Assembly (NCBI RefSeq): GCF_015865035.1
Contig: NZ_JADZGI010000002.1
Coordinates: forward strand, 248,001-312,000
Direction of reading: 5' to 3'
Source of the DNA: Novosphingobium aureum
GTDB taxonomy: Bacteria > Pseudomonadota > Alphaproteobacteria > Sphingomonadales > Sphingomonadaceae
Length of the DNA: 64,000 bases
Position numbers and translations under genes: made by a program. The notes beneath the pieces are model-generated. The model did not search any database. It was not told where the DNA came from and saw only the letters and a program-made list of their open reading frames with translations. This document shows positions 52,104 through 61,387 of the stretch, in pieces (positions within the stretch are counted from its first letter, which is position 1; every line of letters begins with the position of its first letter).

Positions 52104-52173
52104 GCCACCGGCGGTGCCCGGGCAACACTCCCTACGGGTCGACACCTGCCCTGCCAGTCGCCATATCGAAGCC

Positions 52174-53073
52174 ATGGAAAATGACGCAAAGGCCGACGGC
52201 ACCGCCGCCGACACACTCCCATATGCATTGGCAGAGCCGGTCGCGCCGCTGGTGCGCCGGGTACTGGCCCGCAATCCATCGCCCTTCACCTACACCGGCA
52301 CTCAGACCTACATCGTAGGGGCAGGCAGCGAGGTCGCGGTGATCGATCCCGGCCCTGCGGAGCCCGAGCATCTCGATGCCATCGTCGCGGCCATCGGCGA
52401 TGCGCGCCTCGTCGCGATCTGCTGCACCCACACGCACCGCGACCACTCGCCCGCCGCCACACCGCTCAAGGCGCGCACCGGTGCGCCGATCATCGGCTGC
52501 GCAGCGCTGACACTGACCGACACCGGACCGCGCGCCGACGCCTCGTTCGATGCGACTTACAGCCCCGACCGCGTCCTTGGCGACGGCGAGGCGCTGACCG
52601 GCGAGGGCTGGACGCTCACCGCGATCGAGACCCCGGGCCACACCTCGAACCACCTGTGCTTCGCCATCGAGGAGACAGGCGCCCTGTTCACCGGGGACCA
52701 TGTCATGGGCTGGTCGACCAGCGTCGTCTCGCCACCCGACGGCGACATGACCGACTACCTGCGCAGCCTCGAGCGGCTTTACGAGCGCAAGCAGGATACC
52801 GTCTACCTGCCCGCGCACGGACCCTTGGTCGATCGCCCGCATCGCCTCGTGCGCGGCATGATCGGCCATCGCCGCAGCCGCGAGCGCCAGATCCAGCGAC
52901 AGATCGAGGAAGGCCGCACGCGCATCCCCGAAATGGTGGCGCGGATGTACAAGGGACTGGACGAGCGGCTTTTTCCTGCGGCGCAACGATCCGTTCTCGC
53001 ACACCTGATCGACCTCGAGCGCCGCGCGCTGGTCGAACGATTCGGGGAAGACTGGCACTTGCGCGAGGCGTGA
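52174..53073 (+). CDS. MBL-fold hydrolase (glyoxalase II-like/LACTB2-like)
   Basis: A 299-residue metallo-beta-lactamase-fold protein. The metal site is THTHRDHS; GHTSNHLCF supplies the next His, FTGDHVMGW the bridging Asp and LPAHGP the last His. A C-terminal winged-helix-like tail (RIPEMVARMYKGLDERLFPAAQRSVLAHLIDLERRALV) resembles the LACTB2/Rv-type nuclease-hydrolase group rather than antibiotic-hydrolysing enzymes. No signal peptide is present. The substrate is unknown; thioester, lactone or RNA are all possible. Confidence 0.83.
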   Translation: MENDAKADGTAADTLPYALAEPVAPLVRRVLARNPSPFTYTGTQTYIVGAGSEVAVIDPGPAEPEHLDAIVAAIGDARLVAICCTHTHRDHSPAATPLKARTGAPIIGCAALTLTDTGPRADASFDATYSPDRVLGDGEALTGEGWTLTAIETPGHTSNHLCFAIEETGALFTGDHVMGWSTSVVSPPDGDMTDYLRSLERLYERKQDTVYLPAHGPLVDRPHRLVRGMIGHRRSRERQIQRQIEEGRTRIPEMVARMYKGLDERLFPAAQRSVLAHLIDLERRALVERFGEDWHLREA

Positions 53074-53160
53074 TCGGAGGCCTTGTCAACAAGACCATAG
53101 GCGAAGAGCGAAAAAGCAGTTACACTTCCCGGCAATAAAACGACAAACTGGGGGAGTGAC

Positions 53161-53877
53161 ATGGCCACAATTGCGCCTGTACGGGATTTCGCGTTCACAT
53201 TCTGGCAGAAGATGGCCCTTGGCCTCGCCGTCTTCGTTCTTTTCAGCTTCGTACAATCGGGCCTGCGCAATCTTGCAGACCTGCGCGCGGTTCCCGTGTG
53301 GGAGCACCTTCTGGCCGCCGTCATCGTCGGCTGGCTTTCGCTCTTCGTGACCCAGCCGACGCTGGTCCGGCGCGGTCTCGTCGCGCAGCATCGCCAGCTT
53401 GGCGGTCTCGCTCTCGGCGTTGCGGTCGGGCTCGTGCTGCTGTTCGGCTTCTCCGCCGTCATGGCGGTGCGCGATGGCGCCGTGCCGAGCTTCTTTGCCC
53501 CCTCCTACTTCCTCGCCCTCAACGCGATCGGCATCGCCGGCTTCGTCGCCCTGCTCGGCGCCGCAGCCGTGACTGCGGGCAAGGATCTGGAAGCGCATCG
53601 CCGCTACATCGTGGGTGCCAACGTGCTCCTGCTCGAGCCTGCGCTCGACCGTTTGCTGCCGATGCCGCTGATGGCACCCTGGGGCGAATTTGCCGTGATG
53701 CTGGCGCAACTGGGCGTGCTGGGCCTGCTCGCACGCCACGACCTGCGCACGTTGGGCACCGTCCACCGTGCCACGCTCGCGGGCATGGCGACGGTCGCGA
53801 TCCTCCACTCGTTCACCGAGATGGTCGGCCGCCTCCCCGCGATGCAGGCGATCGCGGCTGGCATTGCCGCCAGCTGA
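53161..53877 (+). CDS. Predicted multi-pass membrane protein
   Basis: A 238-residue integral membrane protein with about six hydrophobic segments, including MALGLAVFVLFSFVQSGL, VWEHLLAAVIVGWLSLFV, LGGLALGVAVGLVLLFGF and NAIGIAGFVALLGAAAV. No family is recognised. It has its own ribosome site (GGGGGAG) and lies alone between the MBL-fold gene and nadA. Transport or lipid-linked roles cannot be told apart by eye. Confidence 0.7.
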   Translation: MATIAPVRDFAFTFWQKMALGLAVFVLFSFVQSGLRNLADLRAVPVWEHLLAAVIVGWLSLFVTQPTLVRRGLVAQHRQLGGLALGVAVGLVLLFGFSAVMAVRDGAVPSFFAPSYFLALNAIGIAGFVALLGAAAVTAGKDLEAHRRYIVGANVLLLEPALDRLLPMPLMAPWGEFAVMLAQLGVLGLLARHDLRTLGTVHRATLAGMATVAILHSFTEMVGRLPAMQAIAAGIAAS

Positions 53878-53992
53878 ACAGCGCGAAGCCCTTCGGCATT
53901 TTTCCCTTGGGTCCGGGCATCTGCGCACCTAGATAGGGCGCAAATCCGGACCCAACCGGAGACGATCCACAGGACCGAAGGGAATTGCCACG

Positions 53993-54979
53993 ATGACTGT
54001 CATGCCAGCCGACCTGAGCGGCCTCGATCTGCGCGCCGAGATCGAACGTCTGCGCAAGGAACGCAACGCCGTCATCCTCGCGCACTACTACCAGAAGCCC
54101 GAGCTGCAGGACCTCGCCGATTTCGTCGGCGACAGCCTCGAATTGAGCCGCAAGGCCGCAGAAACCGACGCCGACGTCATCGCCTTTTGCGGCGTGAAGT
54201 TCATGGCCGATACCGCCAAGATCCTCAGCCCCGACAAGATCGTCGTGCTGCCCGACATGGAAGCGGGCTGCAGCCTCGAGGATTCGTGCCCTCCGGAAAA
54301 GTTCAAGGCGTTCCGCGAGGCGCACCCTGACCACATCGCGCTGACCTACATCAACTGCTCGACCGAAGTGAAGGCGCTCTCGGACATCATCGTCACCAGC
54401 TCGAGCGCCGAGACGATCCTCCAGCAGATCCCGCTCGACCAGAAGATCATCTTCGGTCCCGACCGGCACCTGGGTGGCTATCTCAGCCGCAAGTTCAACC
54501 GCGAGATGCTGCTCTGGCCGGGCGTTTGCATCGTCCACGAGGCCTTCTCGGAGACCGAGCTGGTCAAGCTCAAGGCGCAGCACCCCGCAGCTCCCATCGC
54601 CGCGCACCCAGAGTGCCCGCCGCACATCGTCGACCATGCCGACTACGTCGGTTCGACCAGCGGCATCCTGCAGTACGCCAAGACGATGGAAGGCGACACG
54701 CTGATCGTCGCCACCGAGCCGCACATCATCCACCAGATGCAGCTCGCCCTGCCCGAAAAGACCTTCATCGGCGCGCCGGGTGCGGACGGCAACTGCAACT
54801 GCAACATCTGCCCCTACATGGCGCTCAACACCATGGAGAAGCTCTACCTCGCGCTGCGCGACCTCACCCCGCGCATCGAGATCGACGAGCCGCTGCGCCT
54901 CGCTGCCAAGAAGAGCCTCGATGCCATGCTCGACATGGCTGCCGGCACGATCGGCAAGGGCGACCTGGGCAACCGCTGA
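53993..54979 (+). CDS. nadA: Quinolinate synthase
   Basis: NadA condenses iminoaspartate with dihydroxyacetone phosphate to quinolinate in NAD synthesis, using a [4Fe-4S] cluster. The 328-residue protein has the family start AVILAHYYQKPELQDLADFVGDSLELSRKAA, cluster and active-site motifs DMEAGCSLEDSCPPEKF, INCSTEVKALSD, HPECP and the C-terminal GNCNCNICPYMALNTMEKLY. The ATG at 53993 gives the normal N-terminus. No nadB or nadC lies nearby; the nitrilase-fold gene starts three bases after the stop. Confidence 0.96.
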   Translation: MTVMPADLSGLDLRAEIERLRKERNAVILAHYYQKPELQDLADFVGDSLELSRKAAETDADVIAFCGVKFMADTAKILSPDKIVVLPDMEAGCSLEDSCPPEKFKAFREAHPDHIALTYINCSTEVKALSDIIVTSSSAETILQQIPLDQKIIFGPDRHLGGYLSRKFNREMLLWPGVCIVHEAFSETELVKLKAQHPAAPIAAHPECPPHIVDHADYVGSTSGILQYAKTMEGDTLIVATEPHIIHQMQLALPEKTFIGAPGADGNCNCNICPYMALNTMEKLYLALRDLTPRIEIDEPLRLAAKKSLDAMLDMAAGTIGKGDLGNR

Positions 54980-54981
54980 TC

Positions 54982-56181
54982 ATGCCCTCACGCCGCGACA
55001 CCCTGCGCGCGGGCATGGCGCTCTCCGCAGGGGTCGCGAGCACGGCTGCAATCGCACACAAGGCGACACGCCCGATTGCAGCGCCGCGCCCGGCGATAGA
55101 GCCCTACCGCGCCGCCTGCGTCCAGACACGGGTGCTGCCGACCTTCACGCGCGACGGGGCGTTTCTCCCCGAAGCCCTTGCCGCCAACGTCGAGACCGTG
55201 GCGCAGGCGATCGAGCAGACTGCGGGCGAGAGCGGCGCGAAACTCCTCGTTTTCTCCGAGTTCTGCCTGCAATTGCCGCTCGCACGGCTCACCGCGCAGC
55301 AATGGCATGCGGGCGCAATTGCCGCCGACGGGCCTGAAGTCGAGCGGATCGCGCAGGCCGCCCGGCGTGCCGGGGCATATGTAGTGTTCAATCCGGTCGA
55401 GCGGATCGCGGACTTTCCCGGACGCTATTTTCTCTCGGGCATGCTGCTCGATCCGGACAACGGCCCGGTCCTCACCTATCGCAAGCTCTACGACCTCACC
55501 AACAAGACCCGCCCGGGCGACGTGCTCGATGAGTGGATCGCGCGCTTTGGCGAGGATTCGCTGTTTCCGGTCGCCGACACCGCAATCGGGCGCATCGCGG
55601 TGACCATCGGTACCGACCCGGTCTGGCCCGAGATGGTGCGCGACCTCGTGTTTCGGGGCGCTGAAGTGATCGCGACCTGCCTCGCCTCGCCGAACGCAGC
55701 GCCCAGCCACGTTTCGCGGCGCGGAGGAGACAGCCCGGATGCGCACGACCCGGTGATCCCGGTCATGGCCCGCCGGGTGCGCGCCTACGAGAACCTTGCC
55801 TACATGCTCACCGCGAACCTGGGCCCGACCGGCACGGCAGAAGCGCCTGGCCCCGGGATCATGCAGCCCAGCGAGATCGTCGACTTCCACGGCAACGTCA
55901 TGGCCGCCTCGCGCGACGGCAGCGAAGGCGCAAGCCTCGCCACGCTCGACATTGAGGCGCTGCGCCGCGCGCGCTGTACTCCGGGGTCGGGCAATGTGCT
56001 GCTCCAGCTCCAGAGCGCCCTGCACGCACCCGGCTACGCCTCGGCCCGCTTCGCGCGCGCCAACGGCTTTGCACGGGTCGCACCCGTCGACGGCAGCGAG
56101 CACGCAGACCTGCAGCGCGCCGAAATCCGCGATCTCGTCGCGCGCGGCGTTCTCGTCGCGCCGGCCGAGGGGCTCAGTTGA
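54982..56181 (+). CDS. Exported nitrilase-fold protein lacking the catalytic Cys
   Basis: A 399-residue carbon-nitrogen hydrolase superfamily protein. A twin-arginine start (MPSRRDTLRAG) and hydrophobic stretch suggest Tat export. The catalytic Glu93 in LLVFSEFCLQL and Lys168 in TYRKLYDLTNK are present. At the nucleophile position, where active members have an I-C-Y-D-type motif, the sequence is IGTDPVWPE: residue 210 is Gly instead of Cys. The fold is otherwise intact, so it may be a pseudoenzyme or use different chemistry. It begins directly after nadA and overlaps the convergent lactamase gene by eight bases. Confidence 0.75.
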   Translation: MPSRRDTLRAGMALSAGVASTAAIAHKATRPIAAPRPAIEPYRAACVQTRVLPTFTRDGAFLPEALAANVETVAQAIEQTAGESGAKLLVFSEFCLQLPLARLTAQQWHAGAIAADGPEVERIAQAARRAGAYVVFNPVERIADFPGRYFLSGMLLDPDNGPVLTYRKLYDLTNKTRPGDVLDEWIARFGEDSLFPVADTAIGRIAVTIGTDPVWPEMVRDLVFRGAEVIATCLASPNAAPSHVSRRGGDSPDAHDPVIPVMARRVRAYENLAYMLTANLGPTGTAEAPGPGIMQPSEIVDFHGNVMAASRDGSEGASLATLDIEALRRARCTPGSGNVLLQLQSALHAPGYASARFARANGFARVAPVDGSEHADLQRAEIRDLVARGVLVAPAEGLS

Positions 56182-57091
56182 CGCCGCTTTCCTGCCCGCT
56201 CTCGGCGGCGAGCTGCGCATCGAGAGCCTTGGCGTAATATCTGCCGAGCCTGCGGCATGGCTCGGCTCCGGTAGCCCCGCTCGCCTGCGCGTGGGCAGGA
56301 TGGCCCGCGATAACCCGGTCGCAGTCCAGTTCTGCGAGGCGCGCGAGCCCTTCGCGAAATGCGGAGAGGGCCGCGGCATTGGCGGGCGCCGAAAAGCGGT
56401 AGGTGCCATCGGTACGCGAGGTCAGGCTTGCTGCCGCGACGATCGTCTCGCAATTCGGCGCTCCTTGTGGCCCTGCGCAGCTTCGCCAGGACCAGCTCAT
56501 GCTGCCCGGAGTGTGCCCCGGCGTCGCATGCGCGGTAACGACGAGATCGCCGAGCACGATCGTCTCGCCATCGGCAATCGTGCGCACCGACGCGACGGGT
56601 GGATAGGCGAAGAGCTCGCCAAGCTGCGGGTCGTTGCGCTCGCTGTGCCCGGCGCGCAGCACCGCCGCCCCTGCCGCGCTCGCCACGACCTGTGCCCCGC
56701 TCGCACGGACCAGCGCGGCAATGCCGCTGGCGTGATCGTAGTGCGGCTCGCTCGACAGGATGTAGCGCAAGTCGCGGATGTCATGCCCGATCATCGCGAG
56801 CTCTGTGGCGATCTGCGGTGCCCACTGCGCGAGCCCGGCATCGATCAGCAACAGACCCTCGCCGCTGTCGATCACCGTCACCGAGAGCATGGGCGAACCG
56901 AGCGCCCATGTCGCTCCGTGGACGAGCCGTGGCGCGCCCGGCTCCCCGAAGGCATCTGCGTACTCAAGGGCGATGGGCTTCGTGAGCGGATCGTCCTTCG
57001 CTCCTGCATCTTGCGCAGCATGGCTGCCCGAAGCGAACATGAACGCCATCGCAGCTGTAAACGCGCAGACCACGCCCCGAACTGTGCCCAT
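56174..57091 (-). CDS. Subclass B3-like metallo-beta-lactamase with Glu in the first metal position
   Basis: A 305-residue secreted MBL-fold protein. A signal peptide (VVCAFTAAMAFMFASGSHA) precedes the domain. The zinc motif reads SSEPHYDHASG: Glu115, His117, Asp119 and His120, so the first metal His of normal B3 enzymes is replaced by Glu. HATPGHTPGSMSWSW and VIAGHPAH supply the later His ligands. This Glu variant is like the B3-E group recalled from Sphingobium. It may hydrolyse beta-lactams or another ester/amide; this needs enzyme data. The ATG at 57091 follows GGAGGGAA. Confidence 0.85.
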   Translation of the reverse strand: MGTVRGVVCAFTAAMAFMFASGSHAAQDAGAKDDPLTKPIALEYADAFGEPGAPRLVHGATWALGSPMLSVTVIDSGEGLLLIDAGLAQWAPQIATELAMIGHDIRDLRYILSSEPHYDHASGIAALVRASGAQVVASAAGAAVLRAGHSERNDPQLGELFAYPPVASVRTIADGETIVLGDLVVTAHATPGHTPGSMSWSWRSCAGPQGAPNCETIVAAASLTSRTDGTYRFSAPANAAALSAFREGLARLAELDCDRVIAGHPAHAQASGATGAEPCRRLGRYYAKALDAQLAAESGQESGVN

Positions 57092-57260
57092 CACCGTTTC
57101 CCTCCTGAATTGCCACCCGGCCACGGACCGCAGCAAAGACCATTGGAGCAGAGATAGCCAGCCAGCGCGTCCGCTCTGACCGCGAGACGACAGGGCTGGC
57201 ATCGCGCGGCGGCAGGGGCTAGCACCGCGCTTAACGGAAGTTTCAAGAGGTCGTTCGATC

Positions 57261-59384
57261 ATGCCAGCCCCCCGCAAGATTAAGTTCGCCGCAGCGATAG
57301 CCGCCGCCCCCCTGCTCGTTGCCGCGACCGGCACGGCCTCCGGCGCCGATCCCTTTCTCTGGCTCGAGGACATCCATGGCGAGCGCGCGCTCCAGCAAGT
57401 CGAGACGTGGAACGCGGCGACCGACAAGACCCTTCGCGCGATGCCCGGTTTCGAGACCGATCGCGCCGCCGCCTTCTCGATCCTCACCGACGAGAGCCAC
57501 ATTGCCGCGCCCGGCACTGTCATGGGCGATGTCGTCACCAACCTGTGGCGTGACAAGGCCAATCCGCGCGGTGTCTGGCGCGAGGCGAGTCTGGCCTCCT
57601 TCACTGCGGGCAAGCCCGAATGGAAGACGCTGATCGACGTCGATGCTCTGGGCAAGGCCGAGGGCAAGAGCTGGGTCTGGCACGGCGCGGACTGCCTCGC
57701 CCCCGAATACGTGCGCTGTCTCGTCTCGCTGAGCCCGGGCGGCAGCGATGCCGACGTCGTGCGCGAGTGGAACCGCAAGACGGGCACGTTCGTCGAAGGC
57801 GGCTTCACGCTTCCGCAAGCCAAGAGCCGCGTGACCTGGGCCGATGCCGACACCCTGCTGGTCGCCACCGACTACGGCGAGGGTTCGCTCACCACCAGCG
57901 GTTACCCGCGCATCCTCAAGCGCTGGAAGCGCGGCACCCCGCTCGCCTCGGCAAGCCTCGTCAAGGAAGCGGGCGCGCAGGACATGGGGCTCGGCGTGTT
58001 CACGGCGATGGACGCCAAGGTGCGCCGCACTTTCGTGACGGTGAACAAGAGCTTCTACACCAAGGACATGTGGGTCGAGGGCAAGGACGGCAAGCTGATC
58101 GCCCTGCCCTTGCCCGAGAGCGCGGACTTCGAGGGCCTGATCGACGGCAAGCTGATCGCCTTCCTCAACAAGCCGCTGGGCACGCATCCCGCTGGCGCGC
58201 TGGTCAGCTGGACGCTCGCCGACATCCTCGCCGGAAAGCCGGGTGAACCGGTTTCGGTCTATGCGCCCGAGAAGTCGCAGGCGATCGAGAGCGTGACCAC
58301 CACCGACCATGCCTTGTGGATCAAGCTGCTCGACGACGTCTCGGGCCGCCTGCTCCAGCTCGTCCCGCGTGACGAGACCACCTGGTCGGTGACCACCGTC
58401 GCCCTGCCCGACAACGCCACGATCAGCCTCGATGCCGCTGCCGACAAGGCCGACATGGCCTTCGTCACCGCGCAGTCGTTCCTCCAGCCGCCCACGCTCT
58501 ATGCGGTGGACGCGAGCGGCACGCCCAAGGCGCTGCAGTCGCTGCCCGCCAAATTCGATGCCTCGGCTTTCACTCTCGAGCAGCACTTCGCCACCTCGAA
58601 GGACGGCACCAGGGTGCCCTACTTCCTCGCGCGCAAGAAGGGCACCAGCGGCCCGGTCCCCGCACTGGTCCACGCCTACGGCGGCTTCCGCGCCGCGCAG
58701 ACGCCGACTTATCTCACCACCGAGCCCTATCGCGCCGGTCCGCTCGCGATGTTCTGGGTCTCGGACGGCAATGCCTATGTCCTCGCCAACATCCGCGGCG
58801 GCGGCGAATACGGCCCGGCCTGGCACGATGCGGCGCTGCGCGAGAACCGCCAGCGCGCCTACGAGGATCTCTATGCCGTCTCCGAGGACCTCGTCGCGCG
58901 CGGGATCAGCGCCAGGGGCAAGATCGCGGTCTCGGGCCGCTCGAACGGTGGCCTCATGGCAGGCGTCGCGCTGACCCAGCGCCCCGACCTTTACGGCGCG
59001 GCGATCATCGGCTCGCCGCTGCTCGACATGAAGCGCTACTCGCACATGCTCGCGGGTGCCTCGTGGATGGCCGAATACGGCGATCCGGACGTGCCGGGCG
59101 ACTGGGCCTTCATCAAGACGTACTCGCCCTATCAGAACGTGAAGAAGGGCACGCATTACCCCGCGCCGTTCTTCTACCTCTCGACCGAGGACGACCGCGT
59201 GCATCCCGGCCATGCCCGCAAGATGGCCGCCAGGCTCCAGGGTTACGGGAACCCTGTTTTCTATCACGAGTACCGCGAGGGCGGGCACTCGGTCGGTGCG
59301 GACCCTGCCGAGGATGCGGTCCGCGCGGCGATGCTGCACGCTTACCTGAAGTACAATCTGGAAGGCGTGCGCCCGGCCAGCTAA
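57261..59384 (+). CDS. Prolyl oligopeptidase family serine peptidase (S9A)
   Basis: A 707-residue exported peptidase. The signal region MPAPRKIKFAAAIAAAPLLVAATGTAS is followed by DPFLWLEDIHGERAL, the start of the S9 propeller. The alpha/beta hydrolase domain has NAYVLANIRGGGEYGPAWHDAALRENRQ, the nucleophile region GRSNGG (Ser561), STEDDRVHPGHARK with the Asp, and YREGGHSVGAD with the catalytic His. It probably cuts short proline-containing peptides in the periplasm. It is transcribed away from the B3-like lactamase gene and appears to stand alone. Confidence 0.9.
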   Translation: MPAPRKIKFAAAIAAAPLLVAATGTASGADPFLWLEDIHGERALQQVETWNAATDKTLRAMPGFETDRAAAFSILTDESHIAAPGTVMGDVVTNLWRDKANPRGVWREASLASFTAGKPEWKTLIDVDALGKAEGKSWVWHGADCLAPEYVRCLVSLSPGGSDADVVREWNRKTGTFVEGGFTLPQAKSRVTWADADTLLVATDYGEGSLTTSGYPRILKRWKRGTPLASASLVKEAGAQDMGLGVFTAMDAKVRRTFVTVNKSFYTKDMWVEGKDGKLIALPLPESADFEGLIDGKLIAFLNKPLGTHPAGALVSWTLADILAGKPGEPVSVYAPEKSQAIESVTTTDHALWIKLLDDVSGRLLQLVPRDETTWSVTTVALPDNATISLDAAADKADMAFVTAQSFLQPPTLYAVDASGTPKALQSLPAKFDASAFTLEQHFATSKDGTRVPYFLARKKGTSGPVPALVHAYGGFRAAQTPTYLTTEPYRAGPLAMFWVSDGNAYVLANIRGGGEYGPAWHDAALRENRQRAYEDLYAVSEDLVARGISARGKIAVSGRSNGGLMAGVALTQRPDLYGAAIIGSPLLDMKRYSHMLAGASWMAEYGDPDVPGDWAFIKTYSPYQNVKKGTHYPAPFFYLSTEDDRVHPGHARKMAARLQGYGNPVFYHEYREGGHSVGADPAEDAVRAAMLHAYLKYNLEGVRPAS

Positions 59385-59385
59385 C

Positions 59386-59436
59386 ACCGGAAGGGGCGGG
59401 GGCGTGCCCAAGCATGGCCCCGCCCGCCTTGCCGGT
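59386..59436. terminator. Long imperfect hairpin between convergent genes
   Basis: ACCGG-AAGG on the left pairs with CCTT-GCCGGT on the right, and GCGGGGGC pairs with GCCCCGC inside. It separates the convergent peptidase and pseudouridine synthase genes. No T-run is present, so termination efficiency is uncertain. Confidence 0.4.
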
Positions 59437-59458
59437 CAGATGACGGGTCCTTCGAGGC

Positions 59459-60007
59459 TCAAACCGCGATCTCGCGCCATTGCCCCGGCTGCAGCCCCTC
59501 GAGCGACCATTCTCCCACCTTCCAGCGCACCAGCCGCAAGGTCGGATGGCCGACGGCGGCGGTCATGCGCCGCACCTGCCGGTTGCGCCCTTCGTGCAAG
59601 GTCAGCTCGATCCAGCAGTCGGGCACCGACTTGCGGAACCGCACCGGCGGGTTGCGCGGCCAGAGCTCGGGTGCCTCGATGCGTCGCGCCCGGGCGGGAC
59701 GCGTGGGCCCGTCCTTGAGCACCACGCCGCGGCGCAGGCTCTCGAGCGCCTCCTCGCCGATCTCGCCCTCGACCTGCACCAGATAGGTCTTGCCCAGCTT
59801 GTACCTGGGGTCCGAGATGCGCGCCTGCAGGCGGCCATCGTCGGTCAGCAGCATCAGCCCCTCGCTGTCGCGGTCGAGCCGCCCGGCAGGGTAGACGCCG
59901 GGGACATCGATATAGTCCGAAAGCGTCGCGCGCGGGCTCGGCGACCTGGCGTCGGTGAACTGGGGCAGGACCTCGAAAGGCTTGTTGAACGCGATCAGGC
60001 GGGTCAT
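59459..60007 (-). CDS. rluE: 23S rRNA pseudouridine synthase, RluE type
   Basis: A 182-residue RsuA/RluE-family enzyme that isomerises uridine in rRNA. Motifs are IAFNKPFEVLPQF, YPAGRLDRDSEGLMLLTDDG with the catalytic Asp, YLVQVEGE, and LHEGRNRQVRRMTAAVGHPTLRLVR. The short form without an N-terminal S4 domain fits RluE. The ATG at 60007 gives the normal start; an upstream in-frame extension is unlike the family. It is divergent from the DUF2254 gene 76 bases away. Confidence 0.88.
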   Translation of the reverse strand: MTRLIAFNKPFEVLPQFTDARSPSPRATLSDYIDVPGVYPAGRLDRDSEGLMLLTDDGRLQARISDPRYKLGKTYLVQVEGEIGEEALESLRRGVVLKDGPTRPARARRIEAPELWPRNPPVRFRKSVPDCWIELTLHEGRNRQVRRMTAAVGHPTLRLVRWKVGEWSLEGLQPGQWREIAV

Positions 60008-60083
60008 CGAGGGTCGGTTCCTGCGGAAGAGTGGGGAACAAGCGCGGTGCTGGCGCTCTTTGCGCCGTGGAGGGAAAAGGTCA

Positions 60084-61382
60084 ATGATCGCCCGTTTGCA
60101 TTCGGCCTGGCTCGCGCTGCGCGCCAGCTACTGGTTCTACCCCGCATTGTTCGCGGTATTCGGCCTCGTGCTGGCACTCGCCACCATCCATCTCGACCGG
60201 CACGGTGCCGCCGACTGGCTCGAGGGGCACAAGATGATCGTCCCGGTCCGTCCCGACGGTGCCTCCAACATGCTGGGCGTGCTCGCCAGCGCGATGATCG
60301 GCACGGCCGCGACCGTTTTCTCGATCACCATCGCCGCAGTCGCCTATGCCAGCGGCAATTATGGCCCGCGCCTCTTGACCAATTTCATGGAGGATCGCGG
60401 CAACCAGTTCAGCCTAGCGACCTTCATCGGCACCTTCGTCTATGCGATCACAGTCCTGCGCGCAGTTCGCACCGCCGAGGAGACCCCCGGCGGCCCTGCC
60501 GGTGCCTTTGCGCCGCAACTCTCGCTGCTCGTCGCCTTCGCGCTGATGATCGTCGCGGTCGGCGTACTGGTCTATTTCCTCCACCACATCCCGGCAAGCA
60601 TCCGCATCAACGTCGTACTCGAATCGATCGGCAAGCGCCTGCTGACCGCGATCGAGAAGCGCTATCCGCAGAAGGGCGAGCGCGACCCCGCAGTCCGCCC
60701 CCTGCCCCACGGCAAGGCGGTGTGCGCGACCAAGACTGGCTACGTGCGCATCCTCGAGCTGGGCTCTCTGCTCGACATCGCGCGCGAGCACGATCTTCTG
60801 ATCGGGCTGAACGTGCGCACCGGCGACTTCGTCTATCCCGGCGTCGAGATAGCCCGCACCGACGCGCGCCATCTGCCCGACGAGGTCGGCGAACAGATCC
60901 GCGCCTGCCTCGCGGTGGGCGCCACGCGCACCACCGAGCAGGATCTCGAATTCTCGATCGACGAACTGGTCGAGATCGCCTTGCGCGCGCTTTCGCCGGG
61001 CATCAACGACCCTTTCACCGCGATCACCGCCCTGCACTGGCTGGGCGCGGCGACAGTCGCCTGCGGCACGCGCAATCTGGCTGCCGAGGACTGGAACGGC
61101 GGCGATCCGGCCTGCCCGCTCTCGCGCTGCCACAGTGACTTTGCGCACTTCCTCGAGCGTGGACTGGTCTCGACCCGCGGCGCGGTCGCGACCAGCCGCC
61201 TCGCCTCGCTGGTCGCGCTCGAGACCTTGGAGCGCGCAGCCCGGCTCGTCACCGGGCCGCATCGCCGCGCGCTGCTGCTCGCCGAGGCCGAAGCGCTCGT
61301 CGAACAGGCGCAGCATCATCTCGTCGGCCCCGACCTCGCGGACGTACGCCAGCGGCTCGAGGTCGTGCGCGCTTCTGCCTGA
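60084..61382 (+). CDS. DUF2254 membrane protein
   Basis: A 432-residue protein with four predicted helices in the first half (WFYPALFAVFGLVLALATI, MLGVLASAMIGTAATVFSITIAAVAYAS, FSLATFIGTFVYAITVLRAV, LSLLVAFALMIVAVGVLVYFL). The second half is soluble, with TKTGYVRILE, ARTDARHLPDEV and RTTEQDLEFSIDELVEIALRALSPGINDPFTAI, the most conserved DUF2254 region. The family is linked to no proven function. The ATG at 60084 follows GAGGGAAAAGG. It is convergent with the TerC gene. Confidence 0.88.
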   Translation: MIARLHSAWLALRASYWFYPALFAVFGLVLALATIHLDRHGAADWLEGHKMIVPVRPDGASNMLGVLASAMIGTAATVFSITIAAVAYASGNYGPRLLTNFMEDRGNQFSLATFIGTFVYAITVLRAVRTAEETPGGPAGAFAPQLSLLVAFALMIVAVGVLVYFLHHIPASIRINVVLESIGKRLLTAIEKRYPQKGERDPAVRPLPHGKAVCATKTGYVRILELGSLLDIAREHDLLIGLNVRTGDFVYPGVEIARTDARHLPDEVGEQIRACLAVGATRTTEQDLEFSIDELVEIALRALSPGINDPFTAITALHWLGAATVACGTRNLAAEDWNGGDPACPLSRCHSDFAHFLERGLVSTRGAVATSRLASLVALETLERAARLVTGPHRRALLLAEAEALVEQAQHHLVGPDLADVRQRLEVVRASA

Positions 61383-61387
61383 GACGA

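Noticed and set aside
52174..53073. Antibiotic-type beta-lactamase
   Set aside because: MBL fold is clear, but it lacks a signal peptide and has the C-terminal tail of LACTB2-like hydrolases.
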